A stretch of 64,000 nt of DNA, taken from positions 3,955,364-4,019,363 of the forward strand of contig OY754978.1 in the NCBI GenBank assembly GCA_963576475.1, read 5' to 3'. The DNA comes from Molanna angustata. Taxonomy: Eukaryota > Arthropoda > Insecta > Trichoptera > Molannidae. The position numbers and the translations under genes were made by a program. Shown here one piece after another: positions 32,311 to 42,886 of this stretch. The notes under the pieces are model-generated. The model was not told the origin of the DNA. It made no database searches and saw only the letters and a list, made by a program, of their open reading frames with translations. How positions within the stretch are numbered: position 1 is the first letter of the stretch; the number at the start of each line of letters is the position of its first letter.

Positions 32311-32540
32311 CGTCGGCCTTCGTGGCTCAGTTGGTTGGGTATCTGACTGCTGATCCAAAGGTCCCGGGTTCGATTCCCGGTGGAGACACAGTTTTTAATT
32401 GTGTTTTCAGTCTGGATCTGTGAGACGATTAATATCGTAAGTCTCCAGAATGTGGCAACTTGTTATTGGGTGCGTGTCAAATTAATATTTGACATAGTAC
32501 CTGTTAGTTGCCCGAGAAGCAATATTAAATAAATAAATAT
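32311..32540 (+). mobile_element. SINE family B, copy 4 (best preserved)
   Basis: Starts GTCGGCCTTCGTGGCTCAG, with A box TGGCTCAGTTGG, B box GGTTCGATTCCCGG and the full body to AGTTGCCCGAGAAGC, and ends TTAAATAAATAAATA. Both pol III boxes are intact, so it could in principle be transcribed. Confidence 0.92.
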
Positions 32541-32601
32541 AATAATTATTGATCCAATAATGGCACTTCTAGACATTCCAAATTATTGTATTAAAGATGT
32601 A

Positions 32602-32757
32602 GAGCGGCTAGTTAGCTGGATTGGTATTGGATGTGGTTTTAGAATACTTTCTACACCGATTTCATTCACTCATATCACAAGAATTTGCTTAGCTTAGGAA
32701 ATGTAGGTATGATAATGTAAACAAATCTTCTTGTTACAAGCACATTATTTAATATTT
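32602..32757 (+). mobile_element. SINE family A, diverged copy
   Basis: AGAGCGGCTAGTTAGCTGG, a scrambled B-box region, ACCGATTTCATTCACTCATA, GCTTAGCTTAGGAAATGTAGG and CTTCTTGTTACAAG follow the family A order with many substitutions. Confidence 0.6.
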
Positions 32758-32869
32758 AAACAGAAGATGTATTAGGACAAGGACGCACTATTGATTTTAA
32801 CAATAAACTTTATTCTTCTTTCCTAGCTTTCTTCCATCTGCTTTAAACTTTGGGGTTAAAGGGTTTTTG

Positions 32870-33115
32870 TAGTATGTAGAGCTTGCTAAAGTGCCAGAGT
32901 GGTCACTTGGTTAGAAGCGATTGCATACCAGCCGGAGCTGATATACACGCCTGTAATTGAGGTGGTAAGGTCGGTCAGTTGGACGTGTAGGTATTACCTG
33001 TTTGTCCGCCTTTAGCTACATACAACCCAAACGATATCTCACCCGCTTGGTTCGAACCTGGAGGCCGTCTGTTCGGAGAGTCCCGACAGCTGAGCCACAG
33101 ATTGATCGACCAAGC
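32870..33115 (-). mobile_element. tRNA-like SINE head, fourth family
   Basis: On the minus strand TGTGGCTCAGCTGTCGGG (A box) is followed by GGTTCGAACC (B box) with tRNA spacing, and then about 170 bp of a body not shared with families A or B. A single copy, so its boundaries are approximate. Confidence 0.5.
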
Positions 33116-33189
33116 AACTGCGATATCGTATACAATAGATTAAATATTATTATTAAATATTACTCAGGTAGAAATGGTTGACAGATTGA

Positions 33190-33530
33190 AATATGTAACA
33201 GGAAATTGAACTTACTCTTTTATTGATCAAGTTGATGCTTACAATTGGTGCTTATTAATATTACTTGGTACAGAAAATGTTGAATTATTATTTAAGGATT
33301 ATAAATGTAAATTTGGAACGCGGACGATTTGAACGACGACGAGCGGTCGGGCAGCGTGATGCCTAGCCTCGAGATCTGGATAAGCGGAATGGTCTGGGCG
33401 CGCTGTGCTTCCCCTTAAATAGGAGACGGGCTGTGAATACGGCGCAGGGCAAGATGGCGCCTGCCGGTGTAACTCAGCTACGCGGCGCAATCGGCGGTTG
33501 CGCCACAAAACATTTCAAACTAAGCCAAAA
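33190..33530 (-). other. LTR-like or promoter-like segment 1
   Basis: On the minus strand: GGCGCCATCTTGCCC, a TATA-like CTATTTAAGG at about 33423, CAGACCATTCC about 30 bp on, a GC-rich block, then AATAAA (about 33223) and TGTTACA (about 33200). This order (promoter, start, polyadenylation signal, ACA end) is that of a solo LTR. No target duplication and no second LTR were found. Confidence 0.4.
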
Positions 33531-33800
33531 TTGCCATACAAAATGTAATTATAGTGCCTACTTTGATATATGCCAGTGAAACATGGACGTGGAGAAAGTA
33601 GAATAAATGCTGTAGAAATGAGATCACTAAGAAGATTATGTAATATAACTATACATTATAGAAATCAAATGAGGACATGGGAAGAGAAATCAAGAAAAAG
33701 AAGGATATTATAAGTCGAATGAAAGTGAGATAGTTTGAGATAGTTTGGATATATTGAAAGAATGAACAATGAACGTTGACCAATAAAATGGATGTTAGAG
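33531..33800 (+). pseudogene. RTE-like LINE C-terminal fragment
   Basis: TTATAGTGCCTACTTTGATA, TGCCAGTGAAACATGGACGT and GTAGAAATGAGATCACTAAG give 'VPTLIYASETWTW', 'VEMRSLRRL' and so on, the same blocks as at 11.7 kb and 42.8 kb. The second half is scrambled. Confidence 0.7.
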
Positions 33801-34012
33801 ATGGAGTGAATAGCATGTTTATAGTAACCAATTAATAGTGATTACATTTGGTTAATTTTAACCAACTGTTTTGCTCACACAGCGAAACCTTACATTTATA
33901 CCTAGTAGCTTAACTTTAGTTAATAATTACTACAGTTTAGTTAAAATATCGGTAGTCAAACAGTTTAAGTTTGTACATAGATATCATATTTTTTTCTTCT
34001 TCTCTATGTATC
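33801..34012. other. unassigned DNA
   Basis: No supported feature. Confidence 0.4.
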
Positions 34013-34476
34013 CTATCGGGTCCCCCCGACGTTGACGATCACTCGGGAGAAAATTTCCCTGTCCTTTGCGGTGCGAAACAAATCCTCCACACGCCTCATT
34101 CCGGTCCACTCCCGAATGTTACGGAGCCAGGATAGCTGCTTCCTACCGACCCCTCTACGGCCCTCGATCTTTCTTTTTATGATCAACTGTAAGATCGAGT
34201 ATTTTTCGCCTCTCATTATGTGACAAAATTTTAAGTCTTACGGAGCTTGACTGTCGTGAACAACTGTCTGTCAGTATTAGCTCTATGAAAGACTTCAACG
34301 TTGCTCACCATGTCGGTCCAGGATATCCTTAGCATTCTACGATGAATCCACATTTCGAACGCTTCCAGGCGGTTTATGGTACCAACCTTGAGGGTCCATG
34401 CCTCAACAGCGTAGAGCAGTACCGACCAGACATTGCATTTGATCATCCTTTGGCGTAGTTTCAGTTTCATCGTATT
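34013..34476 (-). pseudogene. endonuclease-RT LINE C-terminal pseudogene, second family
   Basis: Two minus-strand frames join across a 1-nt frameshift near 34228. The first (34470-34231) contains LLYAVEAWTLKVGTINRLEA, EMWIHRRMLRISWTDMVSN and a VFHRANTDRQLFTTVKLRK stretch. The second (34216-34013) contains HIMRGEKYSILQLIIKRKIE, GRRGVGRKQLSWLRNIREW and TGMRRVEDLFRTAKDREIFS. This is the region just after the RT thumb in a very common insect LINE family. The RT core itself is missing. The family (RTE-type by memory) differs from the RGRPRKGWHDHV one. Confidence 0.8.
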
Positions 34477-34859
34477 TTGTAAGTTAATATTTTTGTATCG
34501 TAATTTAGGTTCTAAAATTTATATAGGTATTTATCTCAGTATGTGAAAATTTTATTTAACTTGGAATCGAAGTCGGGGCGTGTGGTTCAGGAGTCAATTA
34601 TCAAATCGATTGAATAATACTATCATTAATATTCCAGCAATGAGATCATTGTGTTTCTACCATTCAAGAAAGAGCTTTGAATAAGCCGTTTCGTATAGAA
34701 TGTGTACATAAAAAAGCTCGTCATTTTTTTGTCTGGTTTAATAGAAAGGAATGATAATTGCGTAGCAACACAGATTCATATATTCAGAGTGCAAAAATAA
34801 ACGAGGTGTGACTAACACTTAAATCTAAACGCATTATTTTAAAATAAAATACAAAATAA
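34477..34859. other. unassigned DNA
   Basis: No supported feature. Confidence 0.4.
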
Positions 34860-35440
34860 CTAGTTGCATGTAACACATGAGATCCAACTGTTGATGGCTT
34901 TAGTATGTGTATAGTGTAAGAATGCGTAAAAATCCATGTAGATGAATAATCATAAATAAACTTACCAAACTATAAAACCTTTAATCTCAATTATTTATTC
35001 TTCTTCTTTCTCCTTAGCGCTTTTGTCCCGTTTCTATCGGGGTACGCTTTGACCATGATCCTGGAATTGGCGAGTCTGGTTATTACATTGAAGCGACTGC
35101 CATCTGACCTTTAATGTAAATTTTTGAATATATTAAAATATTTTGTTTTCCTATATAAAATATGTATGTCAGGATAGGATAGCGTGGAGGTCAGTCCTTT
35201 TTTTTCCTACCCCGAATCGGTAAACAAATTGATGTTAAGCATGTATGTATATCGGAGGCGGCCCAGAACCGAAGTGTGTACAGCTTGAGGACGAGGAGAG
35301 CTGACCCCAACAGTCTTCATCGACGATAAGTTGGGAAGAGGCCAGGAAGAAGAAGAAGAAGATGTATGTATGAGGATTAAGTATCAAACTATAATAGTCG
35401 CCGTAAATATTATGTATTCTGCCATACAGACTAACCTGGC
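34860..35440 (-). mobile_element. HINE-type element H9, truncated and twice interrupted
   Basis: The minus-strand 3' end is complete: CTAG, hairpin and 13-mer (one change) at 34860-34896. The copied RTE block follows at about 35160-35220. Then it breaks up. A family C SINE tail lies at 34991-35112, and a short 'GKRPGRRRRR'-like LINE scrap lies at about 35251-35362. The 5' half is missing. Confidence 0.65.
34991..35112 (-). mobile_element. SINE-like family C, 3' part
   Basis: The reverse complement contains GTCAGATGG.AGTCGCTTCA-type, GCCAATTCCAGGATCATGG and CCCCGATAGAAACGGGACAA, nearly identical to 41650-41755. Inserted in HINE H9. Confidence 0.75.
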
Positions 35441-35586
35441 AGGTACACAAAATTATGTGTGTTACAAAGGTTTTCAACTGTTTGATGATTTGCCAGAATT
35501 TGTGAAGGAAGCATCTGGTCTTGCCGCTTTTCGCCGCCTAGGTGTTGAATACATAACGTACCTATTTTTTCAATTTGCACCTACTA

Positions 35587-36137
35587 CAAAACAAATAATT
35601 TTGAAAAAAAAACCTAGTTAGTTTGGAAAATATATACTAACCATTACTTTTTAATTATGTTCTGTATATATTCTTGTAGGAAAATAATAAGCATTGCCCG
35701 TATTTTTGACATTTATTTTGAATTTCTAAAAAACTATTAGGTATAGAGCATTAAGTATATTTTTTTTATAAATTAAAGAAGATCAAAATATCTGGAAAAA
35801 TACGATGTAACGTTGCATTAATGCATCAGGTTAAGTTAATAAACCAAAAAACTTTTATTTCGCAAAGGTGCTGAATGGAAAATAAATGTTTTATAGGTTT
35901 ATTTACTAAACCTGAAGCATTAATGCAACGTCACATTATATTTTTTACATATTTTTGTTTTCTTTAATTTAAAAAAAAATATGTTGAACTACGCCTTATA
36001 TTTTATTAAAAATATAAGAAAATCGTGGTATGCCATTATTTTTCTACAAGAATTTATACAGAACATTATCAAAAAGTAAAGATATATTTTTCTTTATTTA
36101 TACCCAAACTAAATTATTTTTTTCAAAACGATTTGAT
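35587..36137. mobile_element. 550-bp inverted-repeat element
   Basis: Long imperfect arms of about 200 bp. AGTTTGG, ATGTTCTGTATATATTCTTG, TAATAAGCATTGCC-type, AAATTAAAGAAG and CGTTGCATTAATGC on the left pair with AATTTATACAGAACATTATC, TGCCATTATTTTTC, TTCTTTAATTTA and GCATTAATGCAACGTCACAT on the right. The spacer is about 35860-35890. No coding frame or target duplication could be fixed. Foldback-type non-autonomous transposon. Confidence 0.75.
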
Positions 36138-36231
36138 AAGAAAGAATGATGGTATATCAAATTAAAAAATATTTACGTTGGCAGCAGTCCCCCCCCCCTT
36201 AAGAAGAGAATATATAAGAACGATACATTAT

Positions 36232-36416
36232 ATTAATTCCAGTTTGTTGACTGAGAGTTCGTGATGGAATTCCATTATAACAAAATATTATTACTTAAAA
36301 TAAGTAAAAACAATTATATAACTTTTTTTCCACTTGATAATTTATCAAGTGAAAATAAGTTATTCTTAATAATAATTGTTTTTTCTTATTTTAAGTAATA
36401 ATATTTTACCTGTTTA
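36232..36416 (-). mobile_element. hairpin element with AATGGAATTCCAT tail
   Basis: Palindrome 36282-36416: outer arms AAAATATTATTACTTAAAAT / ATTTTAAGTAATAATATTTT, inner arms CACTTGATAA / TTATCAAGTG. On the minus strand a tail starting ATAATGGAATTCCATCACG follows, the same motif that follows the hairpins at 10.1 and 59.2 kb. No clear flanking duplication. Confidence 0.65.
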
Positions 36417-36640
36417 GGTGTACTCTCGTTCACCTGTATGGCTTTGGGCCCTCGGGATACCAAGTTACCTGATCTTGGTTACCGAGGACTGGGTTGTGCT
36501 GCCGATCAAGTTAGATAACCTGTCGGTGGTCACCCAGGATAGGCTATGCCGGTCTATATAGGCTTTAGGTATTTCAACCTGTTTGCCTATCCCCAAGCGA
36601 AGGTATTGTAATGACTGTGTAGGTAATTACCTAACACAGC
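36417..36640. other. unassigned, GC-richer repeat-like DNA
   Basis: GGGCCCTCGGGATACCAAG, CTTGGTTACCGAGGACTGG and GGTGGTCACCCAGGATAGG form several short inverted pairs. Origin unknown. Confidence 0.3.
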
Positions 36641-36971
36641 ACTACGTACATATAGATATTTAATATTACAGTAAAACACAGGTAATTAGATGGCAGAAAT
36701 CAAAAGATAATTGGTGCAATTACTTACATGAATTTATTTGGATAAGTGACTCTAATACATTGAAAATAGTTGACTTAATAAATAATTATATTTTAAATTA
36801 GAATAATATACGATGATTACGCGGATTGAAAACTATGGGGTCGCAAGGACAGCGCGACCGCGACAACTGGAACAGGGTAGATCGAATGAACGCTCCCGGT
36901 CTGAGGCGTCTTTATATAGGGCTGAATCGTCCGGATTCAGACACTAGCGCGCGCCATAATATTTTGATATA
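36641..36971 (-). other. LTR-like or promoter-like segment 2
   Basis: On the minus strand: GGCGCGCGCTAGTGTCTG, TATA box CTATATAAAG (about 36910), TCAGACCGGGAGCGTTCATT about 30 bp on, a CpG-rich block, then AATAAA at about 36735 and GCACCAATT at about 36715. Segment 1 (33190-33530) has the same order, also with GCACCAATT after it, which suggests related LTRs or promoters. Confidence 0.4.
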
Positions 36972-37060
36972 TTATATTGTTCTGTTACATACTCTTCTTA
37001 GTTATCTCATTTCTACAGCATTTATTCTACTTTCATGCGTCTTTTTCCACGTCCATGTTC
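36972..37060 (-). pseudogene. RTE-like LINE fragment
   Basis: The plus strand reads GTTCTGTTACATACTCTTC, TATCTCATTTCTACAGC and TTTATTCTACTTTCATGCG, close to 42720-42780 in the best RTE copy. Confidence 0.65.
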
Positions 37061-37655
37061 GAATCAAGTGCTGTAAAATCAAACATAACTTACTCTCCTT
37101 TATATTATAACGGAGACAGAAACCACTTTTTTTTGTTTGTACTATTAAGTATAACACAGACATAATGATATATAATTTTATTATTAAACTAAATTAAATA
37201 TGTTATTATCGTAGCTTATGTAGTTGGCAAAATAATATTATTAGAAAGGCAAAATATTTCACAAAAAAAATGTAATAGAATGGAATTCATTTTTTTTTAA
37301 ATATTTTTTATGCGTATGTACAGAAATAAAAGGTTTGTTGACTTCTAGTAATATTTTCCGAATACGAAAATAATAATATAACTATTTTACATATCTAAAT
37401 ATTTACATAAGATTGTATTCAGAAAAATAAAATAAATTAGGTAATTTTTGAAAGTAGTCAGAACTGTATCCTTGAATTGGTGTATTTTTTACTCTTAATA
37501 ATAAGTTATTAGTTATTAAAAAAAAAACAAGTATTGAATGTGAATGTCTATTAGAAATTAAAACTTACTTTATAGTCATTCTCTATTTATATTTAATTCA
37601 AATTGCTGAAAAAATCAAGTACTGAGTGCTTACATGGCGTTTAATATATTATTGT
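37061..37655. other. unassigned AT-rich DNA
   Basis: No supported feature. Confidence 0.4.
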
Positions 37656-37659
37656 AGGC

Positions 37660-37870
37660 AGGGGCGAGCCTAGAACCTTTGAAACCCTGAAAGAAAATCT
37701 ATCTACATATGGTTCAATTTTTAATCTTGTAGTATGGTTGCTACAAAAAAATAAATTACTATTAGTTTTTGAATTTCTTGACATACCTAATATTCAAAGG
37801 CAAGCCAAGATTTTCGTCTTGTATAAGCAATTCTGCTACTGCTTGTAGGTAATTAAAGATAATTTTCATT
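37660..37870 (+). repeat. dispersed repeat Z, copy 1
   Basis: Shares GGG.CG.GCCTAGA.CCTT, AATGAAAGAAAAT-type, AATCTTGTAG, AAGGCAAGCCAAGATTTTCG-type and GTATAAGCAATTCTGCTACTG-type phrases with 40245-40560. Class unknown; it may be one end of a DNA transposon. Confidence 0.5.
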
Positions 37871-37904
37871 GTAATATAAAAAACTGACTGCAGGATAAAG
37901 TGGT

Positions 37905-38115
37905 AATTAGGGATTACAATTTCTGAATCCCGCATCCAGCATCCAGCTATCCAGCTGGATCCAGCGTATTTTTTTACTTGCTGGATCTAGCGCTGTGGAT
38001 CCGAAAGTAAATAATTGTAACATTTATTACCTAGACTACTAATTAGACATATTATATTGGACAAAGGGAAACTAAAAACTATTTATTTTAACTTAGTGCA
38101 ATCAAATGTTTATTA
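37905..38115. other. possible hAT-like end in unassigned DNA
   Basis: TAGGGATTACAATTTCTGAA then CCAGCATCCAGCTATCCAGC and TGGATCCAGCG: a GC-richer stretch with repeated ATCCAGC, as in some hAT ends. No partner end found. Confidence 0.25.
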
Positions 38116-38325
38116 GATGGGTCGATGGCAGAGCGGTTTGCGCGCTGGGCTAGTAATCCAGTGGTCGCGAGTTCGAATCCTGCCTCGACCGATTTCGTTC
38201 ACCTATAGCACAAGCATTTATTTGCTTATTTTAGGGAACGTAGGAAGATGTATATGTACTTGTTTAGCAAGGACATATTCATTTAAAAAAAAAATAAAAA
38301 AAAAAAAAAAAAAAAAAACACACAC
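38116..38325 (+). mobile_element. SINE family A, copy with long A tail
   Basis: Perfect A and B boxes (TGGCAGAGCGG, GTTCGAATCC), anticodon loop CTAGTAA, full body and a 38-bp A-rich tail ending in a CA run. The long homopolymer suggests that this is the youngest family A insertion here. Confidence 0.92.
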
Positions 38326-38328
38326 ACA

Positions 38329-38366
38329 ATAACAAATTTCCATTTTCTGGAGACTTACGATAAATT
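38329..38366 (-). mobile_element. SINE family B, 3' fragment
   Basis: AATAACAAATTTCCATTTTC then TGGAGACTTACGAT matches the body of family B in reverse, directly after the A tail of the family A copy. Confidence 0.6.
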
Positions 38367-38785
38367 ACTACTTAATTATGATAAAATCAAAAACTCCCTG
38401 AGCATTTTTTCCGTTAAAATTAACCGCCAATTTGCGGCTTCATAGAATGCAAAGAATGAGTATCTGTCAGGATAATCATTCACCATATGTATATATGTAA
38501 TATAATATTGATTATGTTAGGTTGTATATAAATAATACATAATACCATCTCACGATACATTCTTCTGAGAAGGATTCGTATAATTAGGTTTTTGACCGAT
38601 TGAAGGCTACACATATACTAAATGATTAATTCAAAATAAGATATTTATACCTGCCTCCAAAGTTAATATAATTCAAAGAAAATATTTCTTCTTAGGATTG
38701 AGAGTTGACTTCGTGGAACTATATATGATACACATCTAAACAATAAATACCTATGCGAATAGTTATAATATATACCATACATAAA
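38367..38785. other. unassigned AT-rich DNA
   Basis: No supported feature. Confidence 0.4.
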
Positions 38786-38786
38786 A

Positions 38787-39492
38787 AAAAGCAGATTAGA
38801 ATCTGTTCAAAAGAAATATCTCAGGCACATTAATTTCCGACTTCACTTACAATTTCCATCTTATCAGGAGTCGGTTATATTTCATAAATTTATCACTCTC
38901 GAAAACCGACGCATCTTATATGATCAATCATTACTATATAAAATATTGAACAACTACTTCGATTCTCCTGACATCGTGAAATTAGTTGAATTACGTGCCC
39001 CGGTAAGAATGACAAGAAGACCTGAATTGTTTCATGTCCCAGTATGTAGAACGAACTATCGAAAATTCTACATTATACCGCGCATATGCCGTCAATACAA
39101 TGAAAATTTTAATGATGTTGATATTTTCCAATTTCGTTTTAATAAATTTAGACAAATGATACGAAGTAAACTGATGCCGGTTGATTGTGTGGTAAACCAG
39201 TGAAGTGCGGCAGACACCTTCATTTCTTCCCTCTTACCCTCCTCCCTACCCCTTCATCTCCTATCTAACAAAATCCTTTACACACTACCATGATATCTTG
39301 TTTGTTTTTTTCACTTTGTTTTATTTAATAACATTTTTTTTTCTGATTTATTATTTATGTTTATTGATCATATTGTTTTAATTTGTGGATAGATGTTTTG
39401 GCGCAAGTCTTATTTTATTGTTCTGTACCTTCATTATTTTGTTGTCGCTGTTGTCTGTCCCAAATAAATAAATAAATAAATAAATAAAAATA
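38787..39492 (+). mobile_element. Jockey-like LINE, 5'-truncated, with open C-terminus
   Basis: The frame 38793-39203 is uninterrupted (136 codons and a stop) and begins mid-protein with RLESVQKKYLRHINFR, then FHKFITLENRRILYDQSLLY and KILNNYFDSPDIVKLVELRA, and ends MPVDCVVNQ. 'R...Q.K.LR' and 'L..RR...D..LLYK' mark the region after the RT domain in Jockey/CR1 LINEs. A 250-bp pyrimidine-rich 3' UTR follows and the element ends in (AAAT)n at 39463-39490. RT and endonuclease are missing. The clean frame suggests a fairly recent insertion. Confidence 0.8.
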
Positions 39493-39529
39493 CAAAATAT
39501 ATAGCAGATACAATAAGATAATTTATAAC

Positions 39530-39960
39530 AGATGTGAATATATATTATAATTCTTCTGCGTGTGTATTTTACTGAACTCCTATACGGCTGGACCAAATTT
39601 GATATAATTTTTTGTGTATGTAGAGTGGGTGCCTGGATGGTTTCGATTTACATACAATACTTGGAATCAAGGATTGTAACAGTGGAAATAAAAAATATAA
39701 AAATGTACGCATGCTGTTGTGCAAATAGTACATTTTAGATATAGAATAAAATGCGAAACATTAGTTTTATTTATATCTTTACATATAATTCTACTGTACG
39801 TGTGTATGTCACTGCACTCCTAAACGGCTGAAACGATTTTATTGATTTTTTCTATATATTATGGTGTGTGTTGCCCTATATTGCTGGATGTGGTGTGTGG
39901 TTAGCATACCAGCCTAAGTTCGGACAGGACAATGTCTGTCGGGTATGTTAGTTTATTTAT
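39530..39960 (-). repeat. dispersed 'ACTCCTAAACGGCTG' repeat, two tandem copies
   Basis: CTTCTGCGTGTGTATTTTAC / ACTGAACTCCTATACGGCTG (39550) and CTACTGTACGTGTGTATGTC / CACTCCTAAACGGCTGAAAC (39790) are two copies. A reverse copy is at 62250-62345. This is a very common lepidopteran repeat end; I cannot say which class. Confidence 0.65.
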
Positions 39961-40244
39961 AAAAAGATTTTTTAATAAACCTACACGAACCAGTCGTTTT
40001 TGTTGAACGATCGTCCGAATTCTGTATTTTCGCCTTCTTACAACCCGGGTCTTTTAGAGATTCAAATTCATATTTTCCTGAGCAGATTGAAAACCCCCCT
40101 CAACGCTACGTAGTGCGCTTCTAAGAGAAAAATGGACCCAAACCCTAAAAGCTGGTGTCCCCTACGTATCCATGTTTTAAAAAAACACTACTATGTAATG
40201 TGCAGAGTTAACATTTTAAATTTCAAAGTTTATTTTATACATCT
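39961..40244. other. unassigned DNA
   Basis: No supported feature. Confidence 0.35.
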
Positions 40245-40580
40245 AGCATACAGGGACGTGCCTAGAGCCTTCAGACTACGCAAACAATGAAAGAAAATGG
40301 GGAAGTGTAGAAAATTTAAAACTTTTTAGCATTAGTTCAGTTCATCGTTGATCCTTTCAGTGGCCTTTAAAAATATTTTTCAATCACATGCCAAAATAAT
40401 ATTTTAATAATGTGGTCCTAAAAGGATCATATTTACGTTTCAATTTCCAATCTTGTAGAAAGTACCTACCTATAGTAAAAAAAAAGTATTTTTACATTTT
40501 ATATTTAGAGGCAACCCAAGGTTTTCGGCTTCTATAAGCAATCCCCTACTGCAGCAGACAGTGCATACCAACAGTTGAGA
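40245..40580 (+). repeat. dispersed repeat Z, copy 2
   Basis: Same phrases as 37660-37870, with an extra AT-rich insertion of about 100 bp in the middle. Both copies run in the same direction, 2.6 kb apart. Confidence 0.5.
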
Positions 40581-41030
40581 TAGTACATTTTTAAAAAGGT
40601 AAAAGAAAAATGCGAGTTTCTTGTGTCTCTTTCGTCGATATCTCTGTTGTTTTTGGATGAAATTTAAAATAATACAACACCCTAACGGTTCGCGTACATC
40701 AAATCAATCGTCAGCTGAAGTATTCTCTGACGACGTCGGCCGAATTATGCCGATTGAAAAAAACGTGCGTTAGAAAGAAAGTTCATACACCGCTACAGCC
40801 GACATCGTCCGATGACGCCCGACAACGATTACCGATCAGCCGAGAAATCTGAACTTGTTCGGATTGTTGTTATTTATTTATTTATTTCATATTAGAAAGC
40901 TACAGCTTTATCTTATTTATTTTTCATTAAATTACTTGTATAAAATTGAATAAAAGTTGAGCCAAATATGCTTTATTTAATTTTAATTAATGACTAAATT
41001 ATACAATAATTGATTACTTACTTACTTACT
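40581..41030. other. GC-richer patch and LINE-tail-like DNA
   Basis: A CpG-rich patch at 40680-40860 (GACGACGTCGGCCGAATTA, GCCGACATCGTCCGATGACG) is followed by TTATTTATTTATTTCATATT, the reverse complement of an (AAAT)n LINE tail. Confidence 0.35.
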
Positions 41031-41215
41031 TCCGATGGCCATACAACTCCGGTAGAGCTTTAGCCTCCTGGACAATAGCTTTACAAGCCATCATGTTAGC
41101 TGCAGTGGACTCCCAGTCATCACAAGCAATCAGCACGTTCAGATCTCGGGTGACATTGTCCATCAATCTGGTGGACATATGGTGCTGAGTCCTGGTGCAT
41201 GACACTCAAGGACCA
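41031..41215 (-). pseudogene. LINE 3' fragment
   Basis: The plus strand reads CTTACTTACTTCCGATGGCC, ACAACTCCGGTAGAGCTTT and TCATGTTAGCTGCAGTGGAC. I know this phrase as the reverse complement of a widespread lepidopteran LINE 3' end. No frame. Confidence 0.45.
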
Positions 41216-41454
41216 ACAAAGACTGCGAATAATTGATTACATAGTTGAATAAATCATAAAATGATACACGATAAAACGAAATTGAAAAATATAGATAAAA
41301 AAATCTACACATAAACAGTTTATATGTTTTTGGATGTTTCAGGATGAGGAGGAGGGTTCGTTAGTGAATGAGAAGGGCCTTGATGGATTGTGTATTAGAG
41401 CTCAAGAACATCTTTTTCTGTTTTTGATAATGTTGTAAAGTGTCATGAAAAATA
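41216..41454. other. unassigned DNA
   Basis: No supported feature. Confidence 0.4.
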
Positions 41455-41765
41455 TAGCGGTGATAGCCCAGCGGTAAGATCGTCGCCTCACATGCGTGAG
41501 GTCTAAGGTTTGAATCCGGGCGGGGCACGCCCTTCTGGATTTTCAAAAAAATCTATGTGCGGATTTATATCACTAGATTGACTAGACTAGATTTATACCA
41601 CTGTATAGCCATGATCCAATTTGTCTGGTTCCCCTTTCTAAAGGTTAAGGTCAGATGGGGGTCGCTTCAATGCAATAAGCAGACTCGCCAATTCCAGGAT
41701 CATGGTCAAAGCGTACCCCGATAGAAACGGGACAAAAGCGCTAAGGGGGAAGTTAGGAAGAAAAA
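41455..41765 (+). mobile_element. tRNA-derived SINE, family C, full copy
   Basis: The head GCGGTGATAGCCCAGCGGTA carries an A box TAGCCCAGCGG. The arm CCTCACATGCGTGAGG forms a 5-bp stem with a 6-nt loop, one short of a real anticodon loop, and GGTTTGAATCC is a B box with one change. The body shares AATTCCAGGATCATGG and GTACCCCGATAGAAACGGGA with 34991-35112. Not a functional tRNA. Confidence 0.75.
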
Positions 41766-42343
41766 GTCATTGAAAATATCTATGTTTGAAATGTGTATTA
41801 TTATCTCGCTGAATTCTAAACAAAGGTGAAAAACATCTGTAATTAGTGTGGCACACTAGTATGTGGAATAAATTTTGTAAACGGGTATGTATTTATAAAC
41901 CATTCTCAGTGCTCAAGTCAATATTTAGCACACATAATTGTATGGAATTTGTCGTGCTAAGCATTGAGAAAATTCTTAGTACGTTTTATAAATTCGGGCC
42001 ATATAGTATTGAGTATGTCAGGGGACTCGATTAAGTTATTGCAAATTTTATAAAGTAATATTTGGTCGAAGTATAGTCCCCTATCCTGCAATCTATAAAT
42101 GTTGAAATTTCGGATATAATTATTATATTATGTAATTAGTGTGTTCAACATAAAGGCGTCTCTCAAAGTGTTTCAAGAAGGTTTTTTGAATGTTCTACTT
42201 TTGGTAAATGTAGATTTTGTAGTATCTATAGGTTCCATATCGGTGTACAGAATTCCAGAAGAGGACGAATGTATGTAACGTATAGTGTGTTTAGTGTATT
42301 AATATTTTTCAATTGTTTTCAGCTGCGAATAAAGAAACCTACA
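41766..42343. other. unassigned DNA
   Basis: No supported gene. AATAAAG at 42330 precedes the RTE tail microsatellite. Confidence 0.4.
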
Positions 42344-42886
42344 TACATACATACCATCACGCCATGTCCCTCGCGGGGTAGGCAGAGAGAACAGAACGCC
42401 ACACTATTCTATCTTGACATACATTCACCGCCTCGTCAACATTCATGCTACGTCTCATGCATGTTCTTCTATTGTTCAGACTTCTAACATTTCCTTCTTT
42501 CAGAATATCATTCACATGGTCGTGCCATCCTTTTCTTGGGCGCCCCCGACCTCTTTTTCCATTCCTGTCAGCCTTATATATTTTTTTCGTCAAGCGTTCT
42601 TCATTCATTCTTTCCACGTGACCAAACCATCTAAGTGTGTTAACTTTCATTCTAGTTACTACATCTTTCTTCATCTTACATTCTTTCCTAGTGACCTCAT
42701 TTCTAACTCTATCATACATCGTTCTATTACAAATTCTTCTTAACGATCTCATTTCCACTGCATTTATTCTACTTTCATGCGACTTCTGCCATGTCCAGGT
42801 TTCACTTGCATACATCAAGGTTGGCAATACAATTGCGTTATGAATGGCAACTTTAGCTTCCTTTGATACGTTACGATCAATAATAT
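42344..42886 (-). pseudogene. RTE-like LINE, best-preserved C-terminus
   Basis: The minus-strand frame is open from about 42886 to the stop at 42357. It reads VSKEAKVAIHNAIVLPTLMY, ASETWTWQKSHESRINAVEM, RSLRRICNRTMYDRVRNEVT, TLRWFGHVERMNEERLTKKI, RGRGRPRKGWHDHVNDILKE and CMRRSMNVDEAVNVCQDRI, ending SVLSAYPARDMA. This is the conserved tail after the reverse transcriptase. The 'WFGHVERM' and 'RGRPRKGW' blocks are diagnostic of this LINE class. The 3' end leads into a CATA microsatellite (42340-42352). RT and endonuclease are absent. The upstream end fuses in frame to a piece of another LINE (42887-42995). Confidence 0.85.

Noticed and set aside
38116..38192. tRNA-Thr(AGT)-like gene
   Set aside because: The same head and body recur at several loci with A tails. 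The D-arm and acceptor are not canonical. It is a SINE head.
41455..41530. tRNA gene candidate
   Set aside because: The anticodon loop is 6 nt instead of 7, the B box has a change, and a 3' body shared with another locus shows that it is a SINE.
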